64,000 bases of DNA from Neodiprion pinetum. Lineage: Eukaryota; Arthropoda; Insecta; Hymenoptera; Diprionidae. Made by a program: the position numbers and the translations under genes. Below, in pieces: positions 1 through 11,236 of the stretch. Numbering within the stretch: position 1 is the first letter of the stretch; every line of letters starts with the position of its first letter. Under the pieces are notes generated by a model that was given only the letters and a program-made list of their open reading frames with translations, was not told the DNA's origin and made no database searches. The stretch lies in NCBI RefSeq assembly GCF_021155775.2, contig NC_060232.1, positions 3,293,257-3,357,256 on the forward strand, in the 5' to 3' direction.

Positions 1-1259
1 GGTTTACTCTACTTTTCGAGTTGAACAAGGCTTTAACGTCAATTTATTCTTGCACAAGCGTTAAATTTTAAAAACAGAATAGTGACGGATACTAGACTTT
101 CTGGTAACAGGTATAAAACTAACTTTCATCTTGTACCTAGAACTGCATTTTTCGATTGTGGTAAGAAATAAAAATAGTCATAGACTGAACGGTAACCGGG
201 ACTAAAAATTTCTCTCAGAGCAGATTCGTGTCTCAAATGACGACCGTCCGGACCAAAGGCCAAGTCAGGTTAAGCCCTCAGCCCTAAGAAGGGTTCGCGT
301 AAGTTTCCTTGCTGTCCTTTAAGGTGAAAGGACCCGAAGAGATCCGGTGACGGTGGGGATAAATTTACGCGTCCTTATACCTGCCGCATGCGATTCCGGG
401 GAGACAAGAAGCGAACGCACGCGTGGCGCACGACACATGCGGAGAGCACAGGCGCACAAAGTAGGCACCCCCATTAACAGACCATAAATTCCATCTCTCG
501 CGTTGGGTTATGCTGCCAGCAGCGAGCCGTTATGTATGACCGCCGTTAGTGTTAATAGAGTGTTAACCACTTCTATGCAGTTTGGTTCCGTCGCAGTGCC
601 GCCTCCGTGTCATGCTCCCGGGGATGGGGAGATAAACCAATAAAGTCGAGCCTCGGCCCGACCACCTATAACCCCTCATTTTCACTCGGGACACAGAGTG
701 CGGACTGTACCCCGCACGCTGGCCGAGACTGTACCCTCGGTTTTGCATACGAAATGCATCAATTCCGCATCCCCTCGCGCAGCGTTTCATAATGTTATTC
801 ATGTTTGGTTTAATTGAAAACATTGTCCACCGCTTTAATGCCACCTGCGTTCGCCCTACGGAATCGGGGTGCAAAGACGACTCGTCACCAACGAGGATTC
901 AGCGATTAACCATTAGAATTGTCCGTTCACTTTGACAGGCGCAGCGAATAATTCATACCTCCAATTCGGTTGTGCCTGATACGGAACAAAAATTCGTCAG
1001 ATTAAATCTGCGGTCCTTTCGTTATTGAGACAAACCGTTCGTTTCGACTCGCGATATTTATACCCGAGGTCGAAGAGTGCTGTTAACGTTTCACAAGTCT
1101 AACCAAACACTCGTAGCCACTAAACGGTCGTAATTCACTTCCAGCCCACACGACGAAGATGTGCATAACACTGCAGATACTCGCTTGCGACAGCGGTATA
1201 TATTTTTGCAACCGGGTTGCGAATTCTGTTACAACCGTATCTGCAACGCGATTATGAAC
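1..1259. other. No gene seen; unique noncoding sequence
   Basis: Moderate-GC, CpG-containing sequence with no repeat and no convincing frame. Two overlapping short frames on opposite strands lie at 563-874, but neither has a splice signal or a recognisable product. Intergenic or intronic. Confidence 0.5.
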
Positions 1260-1274
1260 AAAAAAAAAAAAAAA
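1260..1274. repeat. Poly(A) tract, A15
   Basis: Fifteen consecutive A, followed by a G and six more A. Either a simple homopolymer or the tail of an old retroposed copy. I see no target-site duplication. Confidence 0.9.
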
Positions 1275-1961
1275 GAAAAAATAGGACCGCGATGCATACT
1301 CGGCTTATACCGCATCTACGTCGTGCCGCTGCAGGTTTCGCGGAAGAAAAATATGAGGAAAAATAAATCGCGGAATGGAATGAATCAACAAAGTGCATCA
1401 CAAGGAGAACCTTGTTGCGGTGAATTAAAAGTCGGTGACCGTTTCGTCGAGGCGGACGTTTAACGGGTAACGCGAACGTCGGTTTCACGGAGGGATAGAG
1501 CGTGGCTCTGTTCAAACGGCGGATATCTTTGCCGTTCGCGGTATATCCTCGAGTAAAAGTTTTAGCAAGTAGGTACGAACAGGTCGGAGGGTAACGGAAT
1601 GTAACGCGAAACTGTACCTACAACATAAATCAATAGTATCGTCCGCCCGTCATTCCCCCGCCCCCTGTTTCGGTGCCCTCGTCTTTTCCCCGGCGTTTCG
1701 TTCTCGTTCTCACTTCGTTCCTCTCTCTCCCCCTCTCCCTCTCCCGCCCCCCTCCCCTGGCCACGGAGTCCTCTCGCAATCAATGTTCACGTCTCCACGT
1801 CAGAAAATCCATGTATTCGAATCGCCGAGACGTACACAGACGGACGTATTACACCCACGTTCCGACTGCTCGTTTGTTCAACCGTGAAAAAAATTCGTTC
1901 CCTTTGCAGGCTGTCGTGCGCAAGTCGTTAATTTTTCTGTAAATTTTTTCATCCCTAATGA
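1275..1961. other. No gene seen; contains a pyrimidine-rich stretch
   Basis: About 1650-1760 is strongly C/T-rich (runs of ctctctc, ccctctccc), followed by ordinary sequence. Frames read across it on either strand encode low-complexity R/E/G or S/L/P runs and are artefacts of the composition. Confidence 0.5.
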
Positions 1962-1978
1962 TTTTTTTTTTTTTTTTT
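1962..1978. repeat. Poly(T) tract, T17
   Basis: Seventeen consecutive T ending in CT. A homopolymer with no adjacent coding signal. Confidence 0.9.
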
Positions 1979-2525
1979 CTTTTGTTACATATATCATACG
2001 TACGTATAAAATTGCTCCTGGTTTTATTCACCTGCAGGACTTTCGGACTTAACAATAACAAATGCTGCGGTAGGCGGAGACTTGTTTGTGTAAAATTTCG
2101 CTGAAAATCAGAGGTGACACCGGTTTCGAAAAGGGAAAACTAATTGCAGACTGCAGGTTAATTTTTGGGCGAAAGTTCAACTTCCCAACGGCACGGCCCG
2201 GCCTTATTAAGATCCAGGGCTGCATCCCACGGCAGCCACAAACAACGGCTAAACGAAAAGGCTTGTAGCTCCGAGCAGCGAAGCACTCTCGCAATTAGCC
2301 GGATGCCCCTATGACACTTGGTGAGTGTCCCGTGGGCACGACGGGAACAACGCTCGCGACGAGCCACCGAGTCTCGTATTTGCGAGAGTCCTTCCCTCGG
2401 CCGAAGGACGAGACACCCGAGCTTTCCTCCTGGCAGCCGGCGATGGAAAATTTGCGATAAATCATCGGCGCTGATTAGATTTGCCAGCGGTGAAATCACG
2501 CGCCGCGTAATTTCCTCTCTGCACC

Positions 2526-2564
2526 CTCTCTCTCCCTCTCTCTGTCTCTCTCTCTCTCTCTCTC
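2526..2564. repeat. (TC)n microsatellite
   Basis: An imperfect CT tract leading into (TC)10 at 2545-2564. On the other strand it is GAGAG, the core bound by GAGA factor in flies. It creates the RERERE-type peptides that make a long minus-strand frame here look open. Confidence 0.9.
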
Positions 2565-2748
2565 TTGTAATAAATGTAAGTAGTATTACAGGAAATTGGA
2601 CGAGACGCCGCAGCCGCCGCTGAAAAGACGTTTCGTGTGATCGATTCGAAGTTAAACAGTGCCGCGTGAGACAATAACTGTTCATAGGTACAGAGGTGAT
2701 CTCAGGTAAACACACGTCCCAGTCTGGAGCTTGTTTGTTTTCAACTCG

Positions 2749-2993
2749 TCAGTGACTCGGATGTTTCTCTCGGTACGGTATCAAAGATAGTGCGCAATGT
2801 GCCAGTGAACGGTGCGGACTTCCGAAACCACGTTTGTGCAGCGCGATTCATAAATTGCGAGAGCTTTTTGTGACGCGGTGTTGCTGTTTCGTGGACTCGA
2901 ATGACTTTGACTACCTGTGCAGAGATGAGTGGCCAAGGAATCCGTCGACGCTGATGACATCTGCGGGATGCATCGCAGCAGCTGGAACGGTCT
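2749..2993 (+). other. Candidate first exon (5' leader plus a few codons)
   Basis: The segment opens with TCAGT, matching the insect initiator consensus, and runs about 245 bases without repeats in a leader-like composition. It ends in T|GTGAGTAAT, a near-consensus splice donor with GT at 2994-2995. Two ATGs lie shortly before the donor. The one at 2954 would give MTSAGCIAAAGTV and leave the intron in phase 1; the one at 2968 would give MHRSSWNG in phase 2. An earlier ATG (about 2924) stops after nine codons. I found no matching downstream exon. A second possible donor, CAG|GTAAAC, lies upstream near 2704. What is seen is a donor plus an initiator-like word. That this is a promoter and exon is inference. 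Confidence 0.25.
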
Positions 2994-3768
2994 GTGAGTA
3001 ATATCTAAACGTTGTTTTCTCATGCCTGAAATCGTTGACGATTTAGTTTTATTTACGCTGTAATTGTTGTTCGTTGTTTCGTGATGAAAATCTTTACCGC
3101 ATTGCCACACGGTTCGTTGTACGAACAATTTTCGTATTTGTGTTGTCAGTTCTGAGTTTTGATGACGTAACTGATAGCTCGAAGAAAGTTGTCAACACGT
3201 TACTGCTCGTAAATGAGTAATGGACTCTTATCTTCGATCGACTTTTATTTTTAATCTCTCTACTACAGCGATTTCCTCGACGATTGATCCCAGACGTACG
3301 TTGCGTGTCTTTGCTACCGTTGAATTAACCATTATATCACAATATTCTACCGTCTGACCTGCGTTTAATAAATATCGCAGCTAAATCAATTACGTATAGG
3401 TACTCGTTGGTGTATCGCGTAGTTCTCCGCGATGCTTTCCTGAGTAAATTTCACCGTTATACGGGGTAATTAACCATTGCGAAGAAACGAAAGCATATAA
3501 CCGCGGTAACAAAGCCACGAGCCAAGGCACGTTATTAATACCTCGAGCATTTAGAAATCTCAGCCACCAATAATTCTCTCGGGCCTAAAAACGTTTCGAG
3601 ATCAGGTATAGCTGCGCACAGAGCGTGGCAAAAACCAAATTGTACGAATAAAACGTAGACCAGAATTAAACGAACAATTGAATCGGTACCTACTTGGCGT
3701 TATTTTGCATCGCATTTGCAGCATCGGTTCTCGAATACTAATATCTCGGCTAGTATTTAGCCACTGGT

Positions 3769-3770
<2 letters not shown>
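2994..3770. other. Intron-like AT-rich sequence
   Basis: Composition falls to AT-rich directly after the candidate donor, as expected of an intron start. There is no convincing reading frame. Nothing else recognisable. Confidence 0.35.

Positions 3771-3800
<30 letters not shown>
3771..3800. repeat. (TC)15 microsatellite
   Basis: Fifteen uninterrupted TC units, the longest perfect dinucleotide run in the window. Likely polymorphic in length. Reverse-strand GAGAG units could bind a GAGA-type factor. Confidence 0.95.
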
Positions 3801-3803
<3 letters not shown>

Positions 3804-3904
3804 ATCTCGCTCTCTATTATTCGCGATTTTAAAATCAAAAACTTGCCTCCGAAGACGGTGCGGAGCAGCTGGCGCGTACGCGACGCGACGACCTATGTCC
3901 TCTA

Positions 3905-4140
3905 ATCTCGTTTCAAAAGTGGCGTTCCTCCCGCTGCGGAAGGTCGGCGGCCATAACCAGAAACGGGTACCCTCGGGATGATGGTTCCTCGAGCGGGTAG
4001 GTAGTGCCTAGACGGGGCTCCACCCAGCACTTAGTCCACGTCGTGGTTCTCGGGCCAGGGTACGCTGTTCCCAGGGCACGGCCCGCCCCAGAGCCGCTCC
4101 TATTCGCCAGGCCATTTCTCATCAGGACCATCGCATTAGC
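3905..4140. other. GC-rich island of unknown nature
   Basis: A block of about 235 bases clearly richer in G and C than both flanks, containing several self-complementary words (gggtaccc, gggcacggcccgcccc). I do not recognise it as rRNA, snRNA, tRNA or a known repeat. A 72-codon minus-strand frame spans it without recognisable product. It could be a structured RNA, a decayed short interspersed element or simply a CpG-rich regulatory patch. Confidence 0.3.
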
Positions 4141-5582
4141 CTAATCTACGAAAAAAATTCGGCCATTGATGTGCCCCCTGAAAAAGTCTGGCGAGGTGCT
4201 GCCACCCCCGCGGACATACTTTCAACTAAATTTCACGATTTATTATTGATCGTTTTCTCCGTACACGTTTTGTCTACGCCTCCGCGTTCGTTCTTGTATC
4301 GCCAATTTCTAGCATCGTGCTTGATTCGTATTTTACTCGCGTTTTTGTCACGTACACGCGCTCTGACAAACGTCACGATAAAACCACGTGTTCGTCGGTG
4401 ATGCGATATACTTTTGCGACTCACTGTACTCGGCACAAATTTTTGCCAAACCTAGAAGATGGGTAAGTTTTACTTAGAGAAATATACTTTTCCTAGGTTC
4501 TGCTCTTTTCTATCAACAATACAGTGTCGTAACTTACTTTCAACAATTTTCAAACACACTTCACTTCCACTCCAGCACGAGAGTTGTCTTGTTCTTTGCA
4601 TTTCTTTCTCACGTTTCGAAAGTGTAACAGATTTGCATGCGCATGTTTCCCGGTATAGAAAATTTGCGTTTCTCTCGTTATAAGCTGAACATCGGTACGG
4701 CATGTGCGGGATCTAGGATTTACGAGAATAGTTAGAGTGGAACAATCGCGCCTAACGTTGCATGCAGGCTGAAAGATGCCGGCGGCGAGCGCCGAATATT
4801 CTTAAGAATTTTAGTCGGAGCCCATAAATTGCTCCAGTTTTGAAAGTAGCCTTTGGTCCGCACGACGAGCACGTGTTGCCTCGAACAAAGCCGTCCCTTC
4901 ACTCCAGATATCGCAGTCCTTGCGAGCCTGAAATTTTCGCATTACGCAAGAATACGACCGTCCGAGTCTTCGTGGATTCGCAACGGCTCCTACCTGGCTT
5001 CGAAACGCTGGAGAATTTCCGCCCCATGCGGGAGGCTGCTTATGGCGAGGGAAAAAATCTCGCAAGTCCAAAAACTAGAGTGGGAAAATACCACCAGTCG
5101 AATCTGTGCGACATTTAAATTTGGTGTAAATAACCGAAATCCGTTAACGTACCTTGTACCCTGCTCCGTTGTTCGGAGAACGTAGAAAACGCGGTTGAAC
5201 TCTGGCAATAACGCGGATCATCGTTTCTGCATCGCAGTTTCTTCCAGTATATAAATGTAACTCAAGTCGATCTTTGCGAATAAATCTTAGCGCGGTATAA
5301 AAAGTGCAGATAATTCGCCTATAAATAACTATCGATCTCTCCGGCGTTGTAATAATATCAGCTTGGAAAGACGTTGGGAGTAATAATGAATACGTTAATA
5401 CGCACACGTATTTAGCGTCGACGAATTATATGAATATATTATTCTTTTTATACAGATACATGTGATCACGTACGTATGTTCTAATCGGAACGTGATTAGA
5501 AGGCATGCGTGCTGCTCACAAAAGCAGAAAAATTTTATTGCTCAACAAACGTGCCTAATTTACAATGTGAATGTGACCGAAT
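4141..5582. other. No gene seen
   Basis: Mixed composition. A donor-like site after an ATG, at ATGG|GTAAGT near 4458-4467, could mark a leader exon ending just past a start codon, but nothing else supports it. The stretch at 4800-5120 is open in several frames on both strands and shows no family signature. Confidence 0.4.
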
Positions 5583-5600
5583 GTGTGTTTGTGTGTGTGA
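5583..5600. repeat. Short (GT)n tract
   Basis: An imperfect GT-rich run with about five perfect units at 5591-5598. Confidence 0.7.
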
Positions 5601-6760
5601 ATACGTGCTACCGTGTGTCACGGAATAGCTTCGACTCCGTGTGCGTATATTAGTTTTATTCATACCGTAGGAAGATTCTGATCCGTTGAATTTGATTGGG
5701 TTATTCGAAAAAAGCTCCGGGTGATTTATCATGTTCATTAAAATAACAATACAATTAGTAGGACGATATGAAATAGCTGGAGCGATATCATTATCGATAG
5801 GAAATATTAGGCAGGAATTCATGGACGCCTCTCTTTGCCCCGGTAGTGAAGCTCGGACCCCGTATACACATTTCCTAATGAATACGCTATAAATCTACAC
5901 CATAATCAGTCTACAGTAGGTTGCGTGCATTCTGTGCGTCGTGTAATCAAGTTATTTACGACCCGGCCGTGTACCCGAGTCTAGCCAAAGATTCTACCGA
6001 TCCGTTGACACGTTGGAAATTTATATATTTATAGGGTCGTTCACCCTCCCCTCCCACTTGCTCCAACCTACTAACAAATGCTTCTAGATCTCTACCAGTT
6101 TTGAGTTCGATTAAACTTAGAATTCTGTTTATACTCCTCTACTTACGTACAGCTGCTTAGCGCGGGTAAATCGGGTTCAAAAATCGAGAAAATCCCGTTC
6201 TCAAATTTTTTCCCACGGTACGAGATCTTAGAACTTGGAGAAAAAAAAACCTTTTTTAGAAATTCATGGTAATTATCACCTGTAGTCGAGAAACGATCGC
6301 TTGATGAACAGTTTATATACCTGCGGATTTAATACTAGGATTCGGAAAGTTATTTTTTTCTTTCTTTTTTTTTTGTTTCTATTCGTTTTAGCGTAACAAA
6401 GGGATGTGGGTGTTTGGGATGGTAAATATCCGTTTTTTTTTTTTGGTGCACACGCATTAACGTTCATGGTCGGTTGAATACAGAAAAACGGATTCTCTTC
6501 CGCGACGGAAAAACGTGTTGATTGTTCGTGAAGCGATGCAGCAAAGAGTGACGTCGCGAAGCTCTTTACACAGGTTACGGATATTTAGGCTCAGCATTTT
6601 GTTCCATTTCTTCTATTTGCTCGAAGTGGTTTTTTTTTTACCTTTTTCACCGGTCAGGAGTGGGTGGATTACAGAGAGCCGTGATTGGCGGGTGGGATTA
6701 AGCGTACACAGTGCTTCGAGTCGTACGAGATCTCGTGTTCCTCGTTTCGTGGCTTTAATT
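5601..6760. other. No gene seen; A/T runs
   Basis: AT-rich from about 6000 to 6480 with several homopolymer runs (A9 near 6241, T9 to T11 near 6363 and 6434, T9 near 6631). No exon signals. Confidence 0.45.
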
Positions 6761-6780
6761 TCATTCGGTATACCGAATGA
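6761..6780. repeat. Perfect 20-bp palindrome
   Basis: TCATTCGGTATACCGAATGA equals its own reverse complement over all 20 bases. Two shorter palindromes precede it: TCGTACGA at 6721-6728 and ACGAGATCTCGT at 6725-6736. A perfect 20-bp palindrome is expected about 0.06 times in 64 kb at uniform base composition. It could be a dimeric DNA-binding site or the relic of a terminal inverted repeat; neither is proven. Confidence 0.85.
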
Positions 6781-7664
6781 TATTTTCGCTGCGTGAGACG
6801 TGTAACCGAACGTTTTAACGAACGGAGAGACACGAGGAGTAGGATGAGAGCGAATATCGCGATATCGTGGGTGTTTTCGAAGAAACGAAACGGATGGGCA
6901 AATCCTCTTCACTCCATAACGGTAACCGACGTCTCCAGCCTCCCGTCAAACGATTCTGATGCACGATCTGTCGTGTGTAGATTCGACGCGAGATTGCGGA
7001 TTGTAGATCTCGGATATTGCCGAGTCCTTCGCTCGTACAAGTCCTCTTTCTCTACCTGCATCACATTTCGCCGTTCTCAAATATTTGTACGCAGAAAACG
7101 AACACCGCGCAACGTATCGCTCGGAGAGTCTCAAGACCGCGCCATCAATCTTTGCTCGATCTAAGAATTAGATATGTTATAACTCTCGACAATGCTTGTG
7201 CAAGACGTTCTATTCACACAGGTGTTGTATTAAACGTGTATTAATACTATGATAGATTTTCCCTCGTTTATATCGCAAATTTTATCCCGAAGTTGACAAA
7301 ATCTGTTGAAAACTTGATCCGTATTCGGGAATGGAAGGAAAGTGGAAAATTTTCAAACCCTCAAACGACGTTTGAATTTTTTTCTTCCGATCCCAAATTC
7401 TAGGAACCAAAATTCCCAGTAAGAGACTACGAAATCTTATAGCCCGACTTTGATTAGCGTATAATTCTTAATCAGCTGACGTGCATAACAAATTTATTTC
7501 TTGCCACCTATGGTGATAAATCTTCGTTCCCAGTTTGAGCTCGGGCTTGATTAATGAGAGCGAAATTCTAGCTATCAAGGTTACAGGGTGATTCAATGAT
7601 TGCGCAGGCTGCGGATAGCTGATTTTATCCCCACAATTTTGATCGGGGTGAGAGATTAAGAGAA
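6781..7664. other. No gene seen
   Basis: A 123-codon plus-strand frame at 6793-7164 begins with GTG rather than ATG and has antisense frames across it. I see no family signature. Beyond 7260 the sequence is ordinary AT-leaning noncoding DNA. Confidence 0.4.
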
Positions 7665-7684
7665 TAAAATAAAATAAAATAAAA
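7665..7684. repeat. (TAAAA)4 microsatellite
   Basis: Four perfect pentanucleotide units of TAAAA. Such A-rich tandem ends can mark old LINE or SINE tails, but no element body is recognisable beside it. Confidence 0.9.
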
Positions 7685-9022
7685 ACATTGATACAATTCT
7701 TAATTCGATTACTTACGCTCGGTGAGTTACACGCGGGCAACGATACCGCGTTCGTTCGGTTCGGCGTTACGTAAAATATCGCTCCGTCAAGTAGAGACAT
7801 AATTAAGTTCGAGATAGGAAACGGTGCCGTGTAAGTAGCCCGTGGTGTGCCGAGGATCAGAGTGTGGTGGATTACCTACACAGATATTGCAGGACCGTGC
7901 CAACACACAGAGCCGACTGTGAGCGCACCGGTTAAAAGCAAAGACAATGAATCACTCTAGGGCAAGCTGCCACGCTCGCAGCCCTCAAAACAGGCATAAT
8001 ACAAAGTAAATATTTTTTACTCTCACGGGTTATTAATATCGCTTGCTCTTCTACAATTTTTTCCCTCCATCGCGCCACGTGAGTTTTTCTTGTACACCTA
8101 TAATATTGTACCAACACACCGGACACGTTGCACACGCACACACGTTCAAACCTTCTTCGATGCGGTGTTGAAACCGTCGCGTTTCGGCTGACGAGTTTTC
8201 AACAGCAAAAAAATGTGAGAGAGAAAAAATAAAAAAAAATCCGACGCCCTTCTCCGGATCAAATTTTATACCTAACGTTGATCTCGCTAGGTATGAAGAT
8301 TACAAACGTTGCTATAATAATTTAACTTTCTTTCACGACAGAGGAACCGACGGTATCCGACTCTCGTGTAAACGCATAAACGGGATGCGTGGATAATTCT
8401 ATCTTATACCTTTACATTCGTGATCTAGCATCGGGCAGAGCAGCAGCAACTGGTAGCCTGCAGAATTAGCAATTAATCCAAACGCCGAAGCGGCAGTAAC
8501 GCTAGGTTGAGAATTGCGGAGAGGAGCTGCGCGTTACGTGTAGAGAAAGTGTTATGCGAGCGGATGCTGCAATCGGGTCGGTGCAGCCTGAAACAAGCAA
8601 CGTACGCTTTGGATAAAAATTTTTAATCACAGCGAAATCGGCGTGTTCGAAGAAAACGAATAAGAAAATTCAAGAATTAGACCGGAGTCGAAAATCGTCG
8701 ATGAAAATTTTTATCGAAAACAGGGATACGGTTCGAGCGACGTCCGAAGGGCGATACAATTGAGGCGATAATAGCGCCTTGATACCCTCCTCGATCCGAG
8801 GGGTTGGCCTGCCTTGGACTTGCAGGATGATGGCGGAGCTGGGCAGGTCCCCGGGGTGCGGAGCAGTCGGGAAGGGAGCGGGAGATCTTGCCCCGCAGGA
8901 CTCTGACGTGTCCCTCGCTATTTATTTTCCAGGATTTCAGAGTCCGAAGCCATTAATCTCCGCTCTCCGCGTCAGTGGAGCGCGTCAACCGGCGTCGGCG
9001 TCGGATTCGGGGTGCGTTGTAA
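7685..9022. other. No gene seen
   Basis: Unique sequence. The GC-rich part (8780-9020) is open in the plus frame for 138 codons, but that frame includes the following GTC repeat and starts mid-composition without splice or start evidence. Confidence 0.4.
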
Positions 9023-9040
9023 GTCGTCGTCGTCGTCGTC
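9023..9040. repeat. (GTC)6 microsatellite
   Basis: Six perfect GTC units, giving RRRRRR or SSSSSS type peptides in overlapping frames. Confidence 0.95.
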
Positions 9041-9366
9041 GTTGGACGCAAGAGACGCAGCTTTTACTGCAACGAAAAAACGGGGGTGAGATACTCTCGG
9101 GACTGTTTGACCACGTATCGAGGAACTCACCGGGGTTCTGGATGCCTTCGTTGATTGAGAATCGCACCCCGCTTCGAGAGCTGCTCGTTCATTAACGTCC
9201 CACCGTAAAACAAGACGTCAATACACGTCGTCTCCCCTTCTCGCGGCACGTCGAGCCCCAGGAAACCAACCCAACCCCATTTATTGTTTATGTTGCTTGA
9301 AATTATTATGCGCGTCCCGTTTTCGCTTGATATTCTAATAGCGTTAGAGCCGAGCCCCCTAGTCGG

Positions 9367-9401
<35 letters not shown>

Positions 9402-9402
9402 T
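9367..9402. repeat. (CT)n microsatellite with TTT interruptions
   Basis: A CT tract of about 36 bases interrupted twice by TTT. Same class as the other GA/CT arrays of this window. Confidence 0.9.
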
Positions 9403-10596
9403 TCGTTGCTATCTGCATCAACTCCCAGCTAGCTTCCTTCGACGTCGAGTTGCACCCAGAATCGTTGCCGGTTTCGACGATTTTCCGGAGTCTGGTTCCT
9501 AGAAGAAGAAATAAAAAATATCTGCTTCATTTACGGTGTTCGGTACACTTTGCATCGGGCTCGATGAAGTGCACGGTGAATATTGCTCAACTCGAAAAGA
9601 CCTGCAGGATATAAATTACAGCTCTTTGCGGCACGTAGTATTTCGGAGCCTCGAGCCAATCGGGCTGACGATTTCCTCACGGTATAACCGGGAATCCGCG
9701 TCGACCTTGCAATTAGACAATTAGCCCGGTACAAGGATCACCGACGCGGGTACAACTGCGCCGGAACATGCGGGGCCACTTAAATCATCCCGCGAAGCGT
9801 TTAAGTGCACCGCTGCATCGCGGAGGGATTTCGTAAAAAAGACTGATCCTTTACTATCCGCGCATTTCCATACGGCTACTATTACCGAAACCGGAAAGCG
9901 GGAGAGGGAGAGGAACGTGGTTGCAGGGGTGCGGTAACACATGCGGAGGGGGGAGAACTCATCGGCGGACTATATACTGATATATATTATTACTATGTAA
10001 ATCACCGAGCGAGGAGAAGAGAAAAGAAGAGAAGGCTAACGTCCACGGTGACAGTCCCCGATTTCGCCCAACCCCGACGATGGATGAGCGCGTCTCTGAT
10101 TAGATATTCCGCCCCCCGTGCGACGGCCCGAGTTGATAGATCATCGGTGCACCCTTATCGGAAGACCGACCTCTGAATGATGATCGGACGGAAACGCGAC
10201 GCGGTTCGAGTCTGAGAGTCTAAATTCGTACGCGCAAAGTGGAAAATCAGCGCCCGGTGGCCGAGGCGTCTTCGACGTAACAGGCGTGCAGACGCGTTAC
10301 GCGTTTCGCCATTTCGAAGTGCAGCTGCTCGGTGCGTCAAGTCGAGGAAGTACTTGGTGAAAACGTGGTTCGAATCGTGGCGGGACGAAGCCGAGCCAAG
10401 TATCCGCGTCGCGATGCAAGCGGGGTGATCGGCGGTGCGTTTTGCGAAGGAAGGTTTCGAGCGTTGCGCGTCTCGCGTGCAAGACGAGGAGAAACGTCGT
10501 CCGCGTCTGGCGAGGGATGCTGCGTGGAGAGGGTCTCGCCGAGGAATTCTAGGCTCCGATAGGACGAGCCGACCGTTGCCAGCTAGGCAGTCAGCC
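9403..10596. other. No gene seen; GC-rich approach to a promoter-like patch
   Basis: Composition becomes increasingly GC- and CpG-rich towards 10600. Several overlapping 60 to 76 codon frames on both strands at 10155-10620 are what such composition yields by chance. Confidence 0.4.
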
Positions 10597-10612
10597 AGCG
10601 AGCGAGCGAGCG
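10597..10612. repeat. (AGCG)4 tandem repeat in a promoter-like patch
   Basis: Four AGCG units follow GCAGTCAGCC. CpG-rich sequence with AGTC or TCAG words and AGCG or AGCC repeats is common around insect transcription starts, so this could lie in an untranslated leader. There is no direct evidence of transcription. Confidence 0.6.
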
Positions 10613-10678
10613 ACTGCCGACATTAGTCCACTGACACTATTGACACTTTTATTAATGACGGAGTCGCTTCGAAGCCGT

Positions 10679-10681
10679 CCC

Positions 10682-10712
<31 letters not shown>
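10679..10712. repeat. Poly(C) C14 followed by (CT)10
   Basis: Fourteen C run straight into ten CT units. Prone to sequencing and assembly error in length. A 228-codon minus-strand frame (10623-11309) crosses this and the poly(A) at 11219, so part of its openness comes from the repeats. Confidence 0.95.
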
Positions 10713-11218
10713 GCTCCTCGGATCTTTTCGAAAGAGCTTTTTTCGCCCAGGGAGCCAGCGGTTATTGTATCCTCTTTGCGAGCGCGTCCTCGCGCGGAAA
10801 ACCGCCGTTTTCTTACGCAGCTTTCGAGAGTCCTGCGGACCGCCTGTGAGAAATTGGCGAGGTTTAGGCGCGTCTGACTTATACCTGTGAATTGGTACTG
10901 GCCTCTTGTGCATGGTATGCGTAACCAGGTACGCACGCGATCCTCGCTTCGAGATCCCCTTCGTTTTGAGGTGACGGTTCAAGGTCTCTTGGTGCGGTGG
11001 AGATGAGGAACGGAAAAAAGAAGCCCCTTCGTCTTCGTCAACCGTTTGACAAGGGCTCGTGATTAAGAAGTCAAAGCTATGCATCTCCGAACGCGTTTCA
11101 AACCGTGACTTGAGAAATAACAAACCTGATGAAAAGAGGACGTTTAACGAGAACGATGCCGCAGAGGAAATAACCTCCGAGGAAATACCGTCAACAATCA
11201 AATGGAAATTGATATAAT

Positions 11219-11236
11219 AAAAAAAAAAAAAAAAAA
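11219..11236. repeat. Poly(A) tract, A18
   Basis: Eighteen A at the left edge of the AT-rich block that follows. A T12 run lies about 225 bases further on (near 11459). Confidence 0.9.

Noticed and set aside
2158..2715. 185-codon minus-strand frame
   Set aside because: It includes the CT microsatellite as an R/E run and overlaps plus-strand frames; no start or splice support.
4119..4126. CTGATGAG on the minus strand, the hammerhead ribozyme core word
   Set aside because: GAAA is nearby, but there is no stem II between the core words, so a hammerhead fold is impossible.
10369..10382. GGTTCGAATCG, a tRNA B-box-like word
   Set aside because: No A box, no T-stem pairing and no acceptor stem.
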